Shown: positions 33,666 through 42,813 of the stretch, piece by piece
Layout: each line of letters begins with the position of its first letter
Position numbering within the stretch: the stretch's first letter is position 1
NCBI RefSeq assembly: GCF_002100115.1
Contig: NZ_ANBM01000008.1
Coordinates: 105,839-169,838, forward strand
Source of the DNA: Anaerovibrio sp. JC8
Lineage (GTDB): Bacteria > Bacillota > Negativicutes > Selenomonadales > Selenomonadaceae
Reading direction: 5' to 3'
DNA: 64,000 nucleotides
Position numbers and translations under genes: made by a program
The notes under the pieces: model-generated
Seen by the model: only the letters and a program-made list of their open reading frames with translations
The model's database searches: none
Told to the model about the DNA's origin: nothing

Positions 33666-33832
33666 TTTGTAAAATCCCCTTTGTTGCTGTTACTCATATA
33701 GCCAATTAATCCGCTCACTATAGCTATTATTATTTCTTGCTGTAGGCCTAAATAGATACACCCCCATAATGCTATAACTAGGCCTATAGCTATAACTAAA
33801 TCAATTTTCAAGTATTCCTTTATGTATTTCAT
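33662..33832 (-). CDS. Small two-helix membrane protein, probable holin
   Basis: 56 residues (MKYIKEYLKIDLVIAIG... to ...NSNKGDFTK), too short to be caught by a length cutoff. Two hydrophobic helices (about 11-28 and 31-46) with charged ends fit a class II holin. Its ATG overlaps the upstream stop (TGAATG), and its stop overlaps the endolysin start by four bases. The coupling and position are those of a holin-endolysin cassette. The sequence family itself was not recognised. Confidence 0.7.
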   Translation of the reverse strand: MKYIKEYLKIDLVIAIGLVIALWGCIYLGLQQEIIIAIVSGLIGYMSNSNKGDFTK

Positions 33833-34183
33833 TCAATCCACTTCCAGTTGCTCTAAGTCTGAGAAAACCCTGTCACATAAACCATTACCGCCTAATGATT
33901 TATAGGCCTCATGCATCCGTGTAATATTCTCCAACGCTAATGGGGTTATATGGCCTTGTTGGTTGAAATAGTTACATGATTGAAGAATTCTGTCCCTTAA
34001 TATACAGGTAGTTCCTGTTTTTAATAGCTCTATGGTTTGCTGTAGCTCTTTTTCTGCTTGCTCTTGTATTGCTTTTTCTGCTTCTTGCTTTTGTCGGTAG
34101 CTGTCTATCTTTGTTTCTAGCCACTTCCCCATTAATAGAAGGATAAGAGGGCTCAAAAAATACTGTATTATCTCCATTTCCAT
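33833..34183 (-). CDS. Membrane-anchored coiled-coil protein in the lysis region
   Basis: 116 residues from ATG 34183, with GGAG upstream; the open frame to 34246 overlaps the previous gene. One N-terminal hydrophobic helix (IIQYFLSPLILLLMG) is followed by a Lys/Glu/Gln-rich coiled coil (about 22-55) and a globular tail. It starts directly after the preceding stop. It may be a second holin-like or spanin-like lysis factor or a superinfection-exclusion protein; function not established. Confidence 0.6.
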   Translation of the reverse strand: MEMEIIQYFLSPLILLLMGKWLETKIDSYRQKQEAEKAIQEQAEKELQQTIELLKTGTTCILRDRILQSCNYFNQQGHITPLALENITRMHEAYKSLGGNGLCDRVFSDLEQLEVD

Positions 34184-34184
34184 A

Positions 34185-34415
34185 TCACGCTCCAATAATG
34201 ACGGCTGTTGAATTGCTTGCAAGCTGTACCCACACGCAAGCCCCAATAATTGTATTTGCTTGTGTGCCTGCTATGGCGGTATATATATTTCCATTTACCA
34301 TTACTGAATCACGGCCAACCATTACACCCCGCAACGCCCCAACGTTTACAGGCTTCTTGTTGGCTTCTTTTATGATTTCATTTACTTTTGATTGTAATTT
34401 TAAAAGGTTATTCAT
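34185..34415 (-). CDS. Small beta-rich phage protein, unknown
   Basis: 76 residues. A short helical start (MNNLLKLQSKVNEIIKEA) precedes a Val/Ile/Gly-rich region with VMVNGNIYTAIAG and VWVQLASNSTAVIIG, suggestive of a small beta fold such as a tail-tip or base protein. The ATG overlaps the stop of the 608-residue gene by four bases. Confidence 0.65.
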   Translation of the reverse strand: MNNLLKLQSKVNEIIKEANKKPVNVGALRGVMVGRDSVMVNGNIYTAIAGTQANTIIGACVWVQLASNSTAVIIGA

Positions 34416-36238
34416 TCTTCAACACCTGCCAACTGTTTTATTTTTTTCAAGTCCTTCATGTTTTTTATTCTTGTATTCCTTCCTTGATATTCGTCAACAA
34501 GCATTGACTGCAGTGTTTTTTTATTTTTCCCGTCCCAGTAGATTAATTCAATTCTATAAAACTCATTTTCAATATTTCCAAGAGTCTGCAACGTGGAAAA
34601 AAGCCAACACCCTTTTTTGATTTTATAGGCGTCTGTAATATATCTGCTGTCAGTAAACGTACACCCTTCGATTGCCGTTTTGAAATAATATTGATTTTCA
34701 GCAGAATAAGTGGCCGTTGTGTCATCTAATTTCCATTCGTAACTACTACAGCACGTTTCTTCAAGAACGGCATCAACTATGATGTTGTCTAGTATTGCCT
34801 CTGCTTGCTCTTTCCCGTAGTAATCCTCTAATTGTTGCCAAAAAGCCCCTTTTATATTTTGTAGTGGTCGGGTGTCTTGCCCGTCGTCTTGGTTTTCGGG
34901 GGGTACAGGCCAAGGAACAAGAATGACGTTATATATCCAATGTTCCTCAGTTAGTAGTTTATCCATTATCTTTTGAGAATTTACACATGCCCACCAATTA
35001 GACTTATAATCATGTTTTGACTTATATGTAAAATTTCGTACTTTTGTACTTGTTGGGTTTCCGTATGTATAGGTCATTAATTTTAATTCGGGGTCTGCAA
35101 TCGTTACCCAAATCGGCGTTTTACTGTCCCTTATTGCAGGACTATTCATATAACAATCAACGCCCTTAAAAAGTCCGTTCCCATACGAAAATGTTACATA
35201 GCCATCCTCTTGGTTAGCGGGCTTTTCTTCCTCGGTTGGTGTATGGTTACAGTTAGGCATAGGCGTTTTAATTACTTTTGCTCTTGTGTTACTGTATATG
35301 ATTTTTTCTTTTTCGTTGGTGACAATATAACGGGCTTCTGATATTACGCTAACCATGTTGCAGAATTTATAATTAAAAGAATTCCAAGAATTAATAAAAA
35401 CGGTATGGAATGAGCCAACCCAAAAATCAATCTGATATGAGCCGTCGGGATGACAGCTCATGTTATTTATTTTAGCTATGTCCTGAATGTGTTCATGGTC
35501 GAACCCATTTAATGAGTTTACAGCCGTTAAGGCTTTTTGGTTTACTTTGTCTATATAGCTATCAAGGTTTATATTGTCTATATTGTCGCCGTCTTTTTTT
35601 ACATATATACCGCCTTGATTTTGTGCCTTTTCAAACCCTTCATAGTAAAAACGGTACATTTCATGATTAACGCCGTTAGAATAATATTTTTTTACGGTTT
35701 CGGAAAAGTCATCTAATACAGCCGTACACACTGCATAATAGCCCATTCTATATGACTCGCTTTTTTTCCTTAATCCTTGCGGATAATAGAGATTTTTGCA
35801 TGTATGCCCAACCTCGAAAAGACTTGTATCGTCAATAAAACAAGCGTCCTTAATATGCCAATTCTGCGGGGTTTGTATTATATCTTTATTTTGTCCGCTA
35901 ATCCAGTTCCCTTGATTAATATAGAATTGTGACTTATTGCCACAAGTAATATATTGTGCGTTGGTATCACACAGCTTTTTGAAAGGCTTGTTTAGTCGGG
36001 TGTCTGTATACCATATTGAATCATTAGGAATCAACCAAAGAATCTCACCACATAAAGGAACGGGGATAAACGAATTACCCCCGCCGTATGTGTTCCCGTA
36101 TATGATTGTTCCATCTGTCCATACCTGTTGGCCTGTTGTTATATGGCTATTTCCCGCAATATATAACACTTTCCCCTGTGAGTCTGTGGCGGTATTTCCG
36201 TTTATACTTTGTATTGTTGTCTGATACATTACAGCCAC
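34412..36238 (-). CDS. Large tail-region protein, probable receptor-binding/tail fibre
   Basis: 608 residues rich in aromatic residues, Asn, Thr and Cys, with no membrane helix and no recognised catalytic motif. The N-terminus (TIQSINGNTATDSQGKVLY, IAGNSHITTGQQVW) looks like a virion attachment segment. Its position after the repeat-bearing tail protein and before the lysis genes fits a fibre or tip protein. It overlaps the upstream gene by 10 bp. Homology not recognised. Confidence 0.6.
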   Translation of the reverse strand: MAVMYQTTIQSINGNTATDSQGKVLYIAGNSHITTGQQVWTDGTIIYGNTYGGGNSFIPVPLCGEILWLIPNDSIWYTDTRLNKPFKKLCDTNAQYITCGNKSQFYINQGNWISGQNKDIIQTPQNWHIKDACFIDDTSLFEVGHTCKNLYYPQGLRKKSESYRMGYYAVCTAVLDDFSETVKKYYSNGVNHEMYRFYYEGFEKAQNQGGIYVKKDGDNIDNINLDSYIDKVNQKALTAVNSLNGFDHEHIQDIAKINNMSCHPDGSYQIDFWVGSFHTVFINSWNSFNYKFCNMVSVISEARYIVTNEKEKIIYSNTRAKVIKTPMPNCNHTPTEEEKPANQEDGYVTFSYGNGLFKGVDCYMNSPAIRDSKTPIWVTIADPELKLMTYTYGNPTSTKVRNFTYKSKHDYKSNWWACVNSQKIMDKLLTEEHWIYNVILVPWPVPPENQDDGQDTRPLQNIKGAFWQQLEDYYGKEQAEAILDNIIVDAVLEETCCSSYEWKLDDTTATYSAENQYYFKTAIEGCTFTDSRYITDAYKIKKGCWLFSTLQTLGNIENEFYRIELIYWDGKNKKTLQSMLVDEYQGRNTRIKNMKDLKKIKQLAGVEE

Positions 36239-38244
36239 CTCACGATTGTTATACTTTGCTTTAGCTCTTTTGTGGTTTGTGTTATTTGATTGCTTTGCAG
36301 ATAATATGTGTTGTTTTTGAATTTGATACGCTCAGAAAAATCAAGAATATGATTAAAGTTGTATATGTCTAGGGAAACAGTTTCTTTTATTCTACGGTTC
36401 AGCCATTTGATTTGATTCAGGTACGCTTTTATGGTGTCTTCGTCTGTTGTTGGCAAGTCCAAAGTTTCTTTTAGTACGTTACCTTTTCCAAGAGGGTTTC
36501 CATCTGAATCCCCATAGTTAGCCCCGCCAAGGGTTAAGGACTCTTGGCTTGTTAGATACCGTGAAGCGGTGCAAGCTGGGCTACCCGTGCTAATGCTACT
36601 ACCTTGGAATTCCCCGTCAATATATACTGATGTTCCATAGAAGCCCGCGCCAAGTGGAGCGTGTATAGTTTTTCTAACTGTTTCGTTGCCGTCCTTGTCC
36701 GTCGTTGTTTCTGTTTCTGAGCCAAGTACAAGGACTCCGCTCTTGGCGTGCTCGTAATTGTAAGTTGTCACTGTTACAGAGCCGTCAGAATGTTGGATAG
36801 TTTTGCGGGATAAATACTTTGCTTCTCCGAACCCATCCCCGACATAATCATAACTTGTTGTCCCGTCTTGGTTTTGTTCACTTCGTAAGTAGCCTGATTC
36901 ATAACTACATACAGAATCTCCAAAAGTAAGACTTCCCCAAAATGGAAGCGGTTCAATATATAGCCCCCATCCTTGGTCATGGCCATTACTTGTGGAGCTA
37001 GAATAATTTATCATTGTTCTTTCAAGAGTGCGATTTATTACAGGCCTTGTATATGCTGTTTTGGAAATGTCTGTTACCTTGTTTTCTTGGCCTCTTTGTA
37101 TCACATTAAGGCTGTTATCTTTTGCTCGTAAGAATACATTTATTGCTCTATGAGGAATGGAAGCAGACCACCCAAACAATGAAGAAATAATAGAATTATA
37201 TGTCTGTCCGTCGCCTGTCCACTTGCCTGAGTGTGTGAAATTGTCACAGCAGAAAACAAGGCTTTTTCCCAACGCCCCTGCTATATATTGTGCGTGTTCT
37301 TGTAGTGTGTGGGTTTGATTTCCGGCTGCATAATTTATTGACTTATAAAGAATTTCGTCCACATCATACATACCCTTGGCAGTTGTTACTGCTTCTTGTT
37401 GCTGTGTTTCCGATACTTTGTACATGTACGGGAAATCAAGAATTTTACCGCTTATAGTGTCTAATACATTGATATTCTGTGTCGTTTCCATAGAGAAAGA
37501 GTCAGATAATGACAATTCATTTAGGTTTATAGATATAGACACAACGCCCGATTTTTCCGCCTGTGGTGAAGGTTCAAATGGGTTTGTTGGCGTGTTGTCA
37601 GGTTGTATGGTTGTATTATGTGGGATGCTTACGGCCGTGTCGCTATGGGTGGTTATTAGCTTATCGGTCTTTATGCGTGTGTCACAGTAATAGGTTATTT
37701 CTTGGCGTTCAACGATGTTTAATACCGTATCATAATACCTTGATATGTCTGCTTTTGTAGCTATTGCGGTATCATAATATCTTGATATGTCTGCCTTGGT
37801 ATTTATTGCCGTATCATAGCTATGTTGTACAATCTCATTGATTTTTAAGGCCGTGTCATAAAAATAGGCCTGTAAATCCTTGGCCTGTAGCTCTAAGGCG
37901 ACGTCACAATATATTGATATGTCGGTCTTAGTTATTGTATAGGTATCGAGATATTTTACTAGGTCTGCTGTGGCCTTTAAGTTTGTATCATGATTTTGTG
38001 ATATATCCTGTCGAACCCTTACGGCGGTGTCATGATTTTGTGTTATATCTTTAGTGGTCTTTACAGAGGTGTCATAGTAATAGGCCTTATTTGTTGACGG
38101 TACAACAGTACATAATATTCTAGGCGTGCTAATACTTGATTTTTTAATAATCGCAGTGGTTAATATTCGGGGTGTACTTACAGCAGAATTTTTAGGAATG
38201 GTCGTTGTTAGTATTCGGGGGGTGCTTATTGAGCTTTCAGCCAT
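36229..38244 (-). CDS. Tail-tip protein with an N-terminal 14-residue DT repeat array
   Basis: 671 residues. Residues 7-46 hold three 16-residue units built on STPRILTT. Residues about 55-210 hold about eleven units of roughly 14 residues centred on Y-D-T followed by a K/A-D-I stretch. From about 225 onward the protein is globular, with GGANYGD and a C-terminal KWLNRRIKETVSLDI region resembling phage tail-associated proteins. The array may form a stalk or shaft like fibre trimer repeats. Repeats of this DT type occur in tail proteins of Negativicutes phages as far as I recall. Function inferred from position. Confidence 0.65.
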   Translation of the reverse strand: MAESSISTPRILTTTIPKNSAVSTPRILTTAIIKKSSISTPRILCTVVPSTNKAYYYDTSVKTTKDITQNHDTAVRVRQDISQNHDTNLKATADLVKYLDTYTITKTDISIYCDVALELQAKDLQAYFYDTALKINEIVQHSYDTAINTKADISRYYDTAIATKADISRYYDTVLNIVERQEITYYCDTRIKTDKLITTHSDTAVSIPHNTTIQPDNTPTNPFEPSPQAEKSGVVSISINLNELSLSDSFSMETTQNINVLDTISGKILDFPYMYKVSETQQQEAVTTAKGMYDVDEILYKSINYAAGNQTHTLQEHAQYIAGALGKSLVFCCDNFTHSGKWTGDGQTYNSIISSLFGWSASIPHRAINVFLRAKDNSLNVIQRGQENKVTDISKTAYTRPVINRTLERTMINYSSSTSNGHDQGWGLYIEPLPFWGSLTFGDSVCSYESGYLRSEQNQDGTTSYDYVGDGFGEAKYLSRKTIQHSDGSVTVTTYNYEHAKSGVLVLGSETETTTDKDGNETVRKTIHAPLGAGFYGTSVYIDGEFQGSSISTGSPACTASRYLTSQESLTLGGANYGDSDGNPLGKGNVLKETLDLPTTDEDTIKAYLNQIKWLNRRIKETVSLDIYNFNHILDFSERIKFKNNTYYLQSNQITQTTKELKQSITIVRWL
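37641..38080 (-). repeat. 42-bp tandem coding repeats (14-aa DT units)
   Basis: Imperfect direct repeats in the 671-residue tail gene. The cleanest copies begin at 37727, 37769 and 37811, exactly 42 bp apart, each with GTATCATA followed by TTGATATGTCTGC in the first two. Other units diverge in DNA but keep the Asp-Thr spacing. Confidence 0.8.
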
Positions 38245-38257
38245 TTATTACACCCCC

Positions 38258-39118
38258 TTATTTTTTAGCCGTTATTGTTATATTGCTAATATTTGTTGGT
38301 AAATTATCAAAATACATACCTATGCCTGTTGAGGGGATTTCCTTTGTATTGCTATATGTACCCACGTCACATTTTATATTTTTTATGGTGTCACCTAATA
38401 CCGTTGAACCCGCTCCCACGTTACAAGCAGTTACCTTATAGCCATCAAGTACGGTCATGTCAGGCGTTACTGTTAGTGTGCTGTTTTCTTGCTCTGTTGA
38501 ATACTTATTACTGCTAGAATCATAAGTCCACCCATCGGCTGTTACTGTTGCGGGCAGCTCAACTATTTCCTCGTTCGGCGGGAAATATTCATCTGATATG
38601 ATAAGATTTTTCATAGTGACATAATAACTATTATATTTTTGTAACACGAGCCTAACGCCTGTAGCCTTAACGCCTGTTTTTACATAGCTTGTGTAAGAAT
38701 ATATTTTGTCACCGTTTAAGTATAAGTCTACTATGCCCGCTACTGAGTCTACAACTAGGTATACTCTATACCATGTATTTTCTGTTGTTCGAGGAGTTTT
38801 ATATATTTCTTTTCCATTTATGTTTAATGTCATATAATTTCCGCTAGGTTTTAAGTAGAATTGTACTGTTGACGGTTTCACTATTCCGTAACCGCCGTCG
38901 TCCATAAATATTTGCATTGGATAGCCGTCTAAATATAAAGTGTTATAGTCATACTGCACCTCGAAAGCAACATACAATTTTGTATTTTCGGCGTTTAGAT
39001 TTATTTTTGCGTCCCCACCACCAAAACAAGGATATTTGATACTGTTTAAAGTTTTTGTCAATGATTTCATATTTGATGCCATGTCGAAAAGCATGTAACT
39101 TGTATTCATATATTTCAT
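38258..39118 (-). CDS. Phage virion protein with LamG/ConA-like fold
   Basis: 286 residues. The central region (about 40-190), with alternating strands such as TVQFYLKPSGNYMTLNING, WYRVYLVVDSVAGIVDLYLNG and GVRLVLQKYN, resembles a concanavalin/LamG jelly roll. This often binds glycans in tail tips. The C-terminal part repeats beta structure. Adjacent to other tail genes; the specific role is inferred. Confidence 0.55.
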   Translation of the reverse strand: MKYMNTSYMLFDMASNMKSLTKTLNSIKYPCFGGGDAKINLNAENTKLYVAFEVQYDYNTLYLDGYPMQIFMDDGGYGIVKPSTVQFYLKPSGNYMTLNINGKEIYKTPRTTENTWYRVYLVVDSVAGIVDLYLNGDKIYSYTSYVKTGVKATGVRLVLQKYNSYYVTMKNLIISDEYFPPNEEIVELPATVTADGWTYDSSSNKYSTEQENSTLTVTPDMTVLDGYKVTACNVGAGSTVLGDTIKNIKCDVGTYSNTKEIPSTGIGMYFDNLPTNISNITITAKK

Positions 39119-39131
39119 ACTCTACACCCCA

Positions 39132-39569
39132 TTACACAGCTTCAACAGTTGCCTTGATACATATAGCCGTTTTGTCGTCGTTCATCGGTGTGGTGTCGTC
39201 TTGGCCATCGTACTTAGCCCAAAGAATTGTATTCTTGTCTGTTATTGCGTTGGTTATGTTGGCTGTATGTTCCCATGTACCTTTATTTAATGCGTCGTCG
39301 CTGTCGGTGTAGTTGTCATCTAAGGCTAGATACCATTTAGCGATATTACCGCCTGTTGCCTGATATTCTTGGCCGTCCCAATAGGCTAGTGAAATCTCTG
39401 CACCCTCTACGGCGGTGAATCCTTGGTCACAACGTACCGCGATTTTCACGGCTTTTTGCTGTCCTGTTTTCAGGGTTACAGATAAAGGGCTTGTTTGGGT
39501 GTGGTCTTGTGAAACCAAAGTACCGTCAGACTTTCCGATTGTTGGGTTATTTGTATATAGATTTATCAT
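39132..39569 (-). CDS. Phage tail-region protein, unknown
   Basis: 145 residues, beta-rich. It includes VTLKTGQQKAVKIAVRCDQGFTAVEG-type strands and a Gly/Asp/Thr loop (DGQDDTTPMNDDKTA). No membrane or catalytic motif is seen. It starts after a 4-bp gap from the 111-residue gene and is likely a tail or fibre-attachment component. Confidence 0.55.
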   Translation of the reverse strand: MINLYTNNPTIGKSDGTLVSQDHTQTSPLSVTLKTGQQKAVKIAVRCDQGFTAVEGAEISLAYWDGQEYQATGGNIAKWYLALDDNYTDSDDALNKGTWEHTANITNAITDKNTILWAKYDGQDDTTPMNDDKTAICIKATVEAV

Positions 39570-39573
39570 TTTG

Positions 39574-39909
39574 TCATATCCTCCATAACTCTAATTCACA
39601 ATTTATGTAATTTTCGAACCTCGATTTATAGCCATAAGACAACACACGGACTCGCATATCAGGCCATGTAATGCCCGCGGGGTCTTGGAATTCCACAAGT
39701 TGACGGGTTTGGAAATAGTCCCACACTTTCAGGAATTCGCTTTTATGGAATGTTGCATTTATTGTTATCCTGTCCCCTGAAGCTATATGGCCATAATCTT
39801 GGATAATATTCCCGCCGTCTGTTGCTATGATTTGTTGTCTGTCGTCGGTTTGTAGCTTGAAGCTGTCGGGGGTGGTTAGGCTTTGTGCATTTCCAATTTT
39901 TATTTTCAT
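39574..39909 (-). CDS. Small tail protein following the tape measure
   Basis: 111 residues. The sequence DRITINATFHKSEFLKVWDYFQ, then VRVLSYGYKSRFENY, and the position directly after the tape-measure gene fit a small distal-tail or tail-adaptor protein. It is shorter than a usual Dit protein. It follows the tape measure by 6 bp. Confidence 0.6.
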   Translation of the reverse strand: MKIKIGNAQSLTTPDSFKLQTDDRQQIIATDGGNIIQDYGHIASGDRITINATFHKSEFLKVWDYFQTRQLVEFQDPAGITWPDMRVRVLSYGYKSRFENYINCELELWRI

Positions 39910-39915
39910 AATCTA

Positions 39916-42303
39916 TCAACCCCCATAACTCATATTTATATTTGAATCGTTAGGCAGAACGTCAAGAATTTTCTTGGCAGCGCTTTGTGCTACTTCGTTG
40001 CTGACATCCTGCAAGCCGTCCACATGGACGTATAAATTATAATTTATATCCTCTTGTGTTTTGTTCATTACAGGTGCAGGGCTGTTGTTTCCAAGCTTGC
40101 TCACCGATTCGTTATAATCAGGTGGGAACATCGGTACAGCCTGAGTCCCCTTGTATATATAGCCTTGTGGCTCCCCGTTGTATATAGGTATTATGTTTTC
40201 CCGTGCACTTTTCATTAGCTGTTGAAAGCCCGCAATCTCTTGCGGTGTAGTCCAAGCGTCGCTTGGTAGGTCAGCGTCTTTTCTTAGCTGTGTTAATACC
40301 GCATTCATGGCGTTAGCCTGCTTTTGCTCTTGACTTCCACCGCCTGCCATCGCAGTCCTGTATAGTTTCAAATATTTATAATTTTCTTTGAACATACTCA
40401 GGGCTGTTTCTTGTTGGAGCTGTCTTTTTTGTTCCTCTGCCCACTTGGTGGCTTTTACTTCTTCTAGGCCTTTCTGCTTCCAAGCTTCCTTTTCCCGTTC
40501 TATTTGTTCCAATCGGTTTTGGTATGCAGATTTCCATACAGAATCAATGTTTTGAGCCACTTCTTGGTTGAATTTCTTTATAATTTCCGCTTTTTGCTGT
40601 TCTGTTGCCTTGGTTATCTCTGCTTCAGAAACGCCCTTTTCTTTCCACTGCTTCATGCTTTTATCCACGTTGTGGAGCTGTGTTTCTAGGTCAGTATGAT
40701 TAAGAGAATAAAGGCTTTCATGCAGTGCTTCCAAGGCCTCTGCCTGCTGTTTGGTTTGCTCTGCTTGTGCCCTTTGTGCTCTGCTTTCTTGGTCTATTTG
40801 CTTCTTTCGCTCTTGCGTGCGTCTGTCTATTTCTGCATAATATTCCTTTTCCGCTTGCTTTGCTCTTTGGGTTTCGTCGTTTAGTTTGCGTTGGTCTTTG
40901 ACGTCATCAAGCAGCCTGAGCCTTTGAGATAATAAAAAGCCTGTTGCAGGGGAAGACATGCCGGGGCCCATGAGTAACGCGCCATAACCCGCGTCGAATT
41001 CGGCCTTTACGTCTTTGAGATAATCGCCCGCGGTGCGTGCATTTATGCCAATCATGTCTAGGCCATCAGCTACCATTGAAACGGCTTCGCCCGCTCCCTT
41101 CATGGCTTGTATCATTATTTCGCCAAGGGTCTTTATATTGTCTTTGTTTTCTGCTATGAGCTCCACCAAGTTCGTAAAGCCCTCAGTTAGTTCGGGCATC
41201 ATTTCTTTGGCCACGGGTAGCAAGGCCGCACCAAAGGCCATTTCTAGTTGTGATAATTCGGCCTGCATCCGTTGCCATTCTAAATATGTTTCATGGGCTT
41301 CTTGCGGATTTAATAGGCCTGTAGTTTTTATACTGCCTGAAACGGCCATCAGCTCGTTATATTCCTCTAATACAGGGATAAGAGCGGAACCTCTAGCCCC
41401 AAGGATTTCAGCAGTAAAGGCCTCTACTTCGCCCGCTTCGCTTGCTGATTTGTAGCCCTTGGCTAGTTGCTCTAGTTGCTGATTTATAGGCAGTAGTTGG
41501 CCATGTTGGTTTGTTAATGAAATTCCAAAGCGTTCCAAGGCTTTTGTGGTGTTGTTTCCATTTTGGCCTGCTGTTTCTAATTGTTTATCTATCCTCGTGA
41601 TAAATGGTGTTAATGAATTAATGGAAGTTCCCGCCAATGAAAAAACCCTGTTTAATTGGCTTGCTTCTTGTGTGCTGACGTTTAATCTCTGCTGTAATTT
41701 ATACAGGTTATTGCCTGCCATCATCGAATCTTTGGTTATGTTCAACAGGCCTGCACCACTGCCCGCTACGGCCAAAAATGCCGCTAACTTGGCGTTTAAC
41801 AGTGTATAGCCCTCAGTTAGTTTTCCGATGCCTTGGCGTGCTTGGCTTGCACCTTTGGTAATTGCAGAAAAGGCCTTGTTGCTCTTGCTTGGCAGTGTGT
41901 TTAGGGCGTTACCAAGCTTTCGCATCTCTGCTTCCATGCCCGCCACAGTTTTTTGTTGATTTAACAAGGCCATTTGAGCGCGTTGTGTTACTGCTGAGTC
42001 TGCACCATGTGTATTCAATGAATGTTTATACTGAGCGTTTAGAATACTTTCCTTTTGGCGTTGTATGTCTAACTGCTTGTTTATTGCCTCATATTTTACC
42101 CTGATTTTGTCCAATTCAGAGCCAACGCCCTGAAGCTTGCTCAGGTCTATATCTGTCTGTAGTTTTATTTTTTTTGCGTCACTGTTTAGGCGTGTTATGG
42201 CCTGTTGTACGGTCTTGTTGGCCGTATTGAATCCAAGTTTTAAGTCATCAATATTCAGGCCTAATGATAAATATAGTTTATCTATCTCTTGCCCTTTGGC
42301 CAT
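39916..42303 (-). CDS. Tail tape-measure protein
   Basis: 795 residues. Long helical/coiled-coil stretches rich in Gln, Lys and Glu are present, especially about 450-640 (QTERKKQIDQESRAQRAQAE-type). A hydrophobic patch lies near 160-185, and the C-terminal region is Gly/Pro-containing. The gene follows the frameshifting chaperone pair and precedes small tail-tip genes, the canonical tape-measure position. At 795 residues the predicted tail would be of the order of 120 nm by the usual 0.15 nm per residue rule. Confidence 0.88.
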   Translation of the reverse strand: MAKGQEIDKLYLSLGLNIDDLKLGFNTANKTVQQAITRLNSDAKKIKLQTDIDLSKLQGVGSELDKIRVKYEAINKQLDIQRQKESILNAQYKHSLNTHGADSAVTQRAQMALLNQQKTVAGMEAEMRKLGNALNTLPSKSNKAFSAITKGASQARQGIGKLTEGYTLLNAKLAAFLAVAGSGAGLLNITKDSMMAGNNLYKLQQRLNVSTQEASQLNRVFSLAGTSINSLTPFITRIDKQLETAGQNGNNTTKALERFGISLTNQHGQLLPINQQLEQLAKGYKSASEAGEVEAFTAEILGARGSALIPVLEEYNELMAVSGSIKTTGLLNPQEAHETYLEWQRMQAELSQLEMAFGAALLPVAKEMMPELTEGFTNLVELIAENKDNIKTLGEIMIQAMKGAGEAVSMVADGLDMIGINARTAGDYLKDVKAEFDAGYGALLMGPGMSSPATGFLLSQRLRLLDDVKDQRKLNDETQRAKQAEKEYYAEIDRRTQERKKQIDQESRAQRAQAEQTKQQAEALEALHESLYSLNHTDLETQLHNVDKSMKQWKEKGVSEAEITKATEQQKAEIIKKFNQEVAQNIDSVWKSAYQNRLEQIEREKEAWKQKGLEEVKATKWAEEQKRQLQQETALSMFKENYKYLKLYRTAMAGGGSQEQKQANAMNAVLTQLRKDADLPSDAWTTPQEIAGFQQLMKSARENIIPIYNGEPQGYIYKGTQAVPMFPPDYNESVSKLGNNSPAPVMNKTQEDINYNLYVHVDGLQDVSNEVAQSAAKKILDVLPNDSNINMSYGG

Positions 42304-42307
42304 CTAA

Positions 42308-42553
42308 TCACCCCATTATGTCTTCTATACTTTTTTGATTGTTTTTGCTTTGTTTTTTGCTCTGTATGATAAGTTGTACAAGTAGTGGTTCTATTTCCGT
42401 CGCGTCGATTTCCGCGATTGTCCATCCGTATGCCTCTTGTAGTCTTTCATAGTAACTTAGTAGATTTTCATACGGGGTCAGGTTGTCCCCTTCCCCGCTC
42501 AGTCGTTTTTTGGTAGGTCTGCAAGTTTGGAGAATGTTTCGGCCTGTATCCAT
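42308..42553 (-). CDS. Tail assembly chaperone, frameshift extension (T part)
   Basis: An open frame in the -1 register relative to the 100-residue chaperone gene. It is expected to be entered by ribosomes slipping at 42505-42511. The fusion would join residue 99 of the first protein to a 65-residue tail (RLSGEGDNLTPYENL... to ...SIEDIMG), total about 164 residues. The ATG at 42553 has no convincing ribosome site, so separate translation is unlikely. It ends 4 bp before the tape-measure start. Confidence 0.8.
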   Translation of the reverse strand: MDTGRNILQTCRPTKKRLSGEGDNLTPYENLLSYYERLQEAYGWTIAEIDATEIEPLLVQLIIQSKKQSKNNQKSIEDIMG

Positions 42554-42801
42554 TGAAACAAGGCCTTTACAGTTGGGACTATATCGGCTATTTCTATATT
42601 TTCGTCTATAGATTCTTTATTCACCACGTCAGGACGGCCAAAGCCAATAATGATTAGTTCTATTTGCTTCTCCAAGAATGTTTCCAAGCTTGTTTCTTCT
42701 AGATTTGTTTCGGTGCTTGCAAGAAAAGCCCGCCAAACCTTCATTTTTGGCTTGGCAGGCTCTATCTTTGCACCATCAATTATCAATGACGGTTTTTCCA
42801 T
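42499..42801 (-). CDS. Tail assembly chaperone (G part)
   Basis: 100 residues, acidic, between the major tail and tape-measure genes, equivalent in position to lambda gpG. It ends in LPKND-stop, just after the slippery heptamer A-AAA-AAC. The short form and a frameshifted long form are both expected to help tail assembly around the tape measure. Confidence 0.82.
   Translation of the reverse strand: MEKPSLIIDGAKIEPAKPKMKVWRAFLASTETNLEETSLETFLEKQIELIIIGFGRPDVVNKESIDENIEIADIVPTVKALFQWIQAETFSKLADLPKND
42505..42511 (-). promoter_or_regulatory. Programmed -1 ribosomal frameshift site
   Basis: Minus-strand AAAAAAC, in frame as A AAA AAC, six bases before the stop codon of the chaperone gene (42499-42501). 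It opens the -1 frame that runs to 42308. The heptamer and gene context are those of the lambda G/GT system. Confidence 0.85.
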
Positions 42802-42813
42802 TTTCTTTTATCC

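Noticed and set aside
34412..39118. Search for a diversity-generating retroelement acting on the tail proteins
   Set aside because: No reverse transcriptase frame and no template/variable repeat pair with A-specific differences were seen; the repeats present are simple tandem units.
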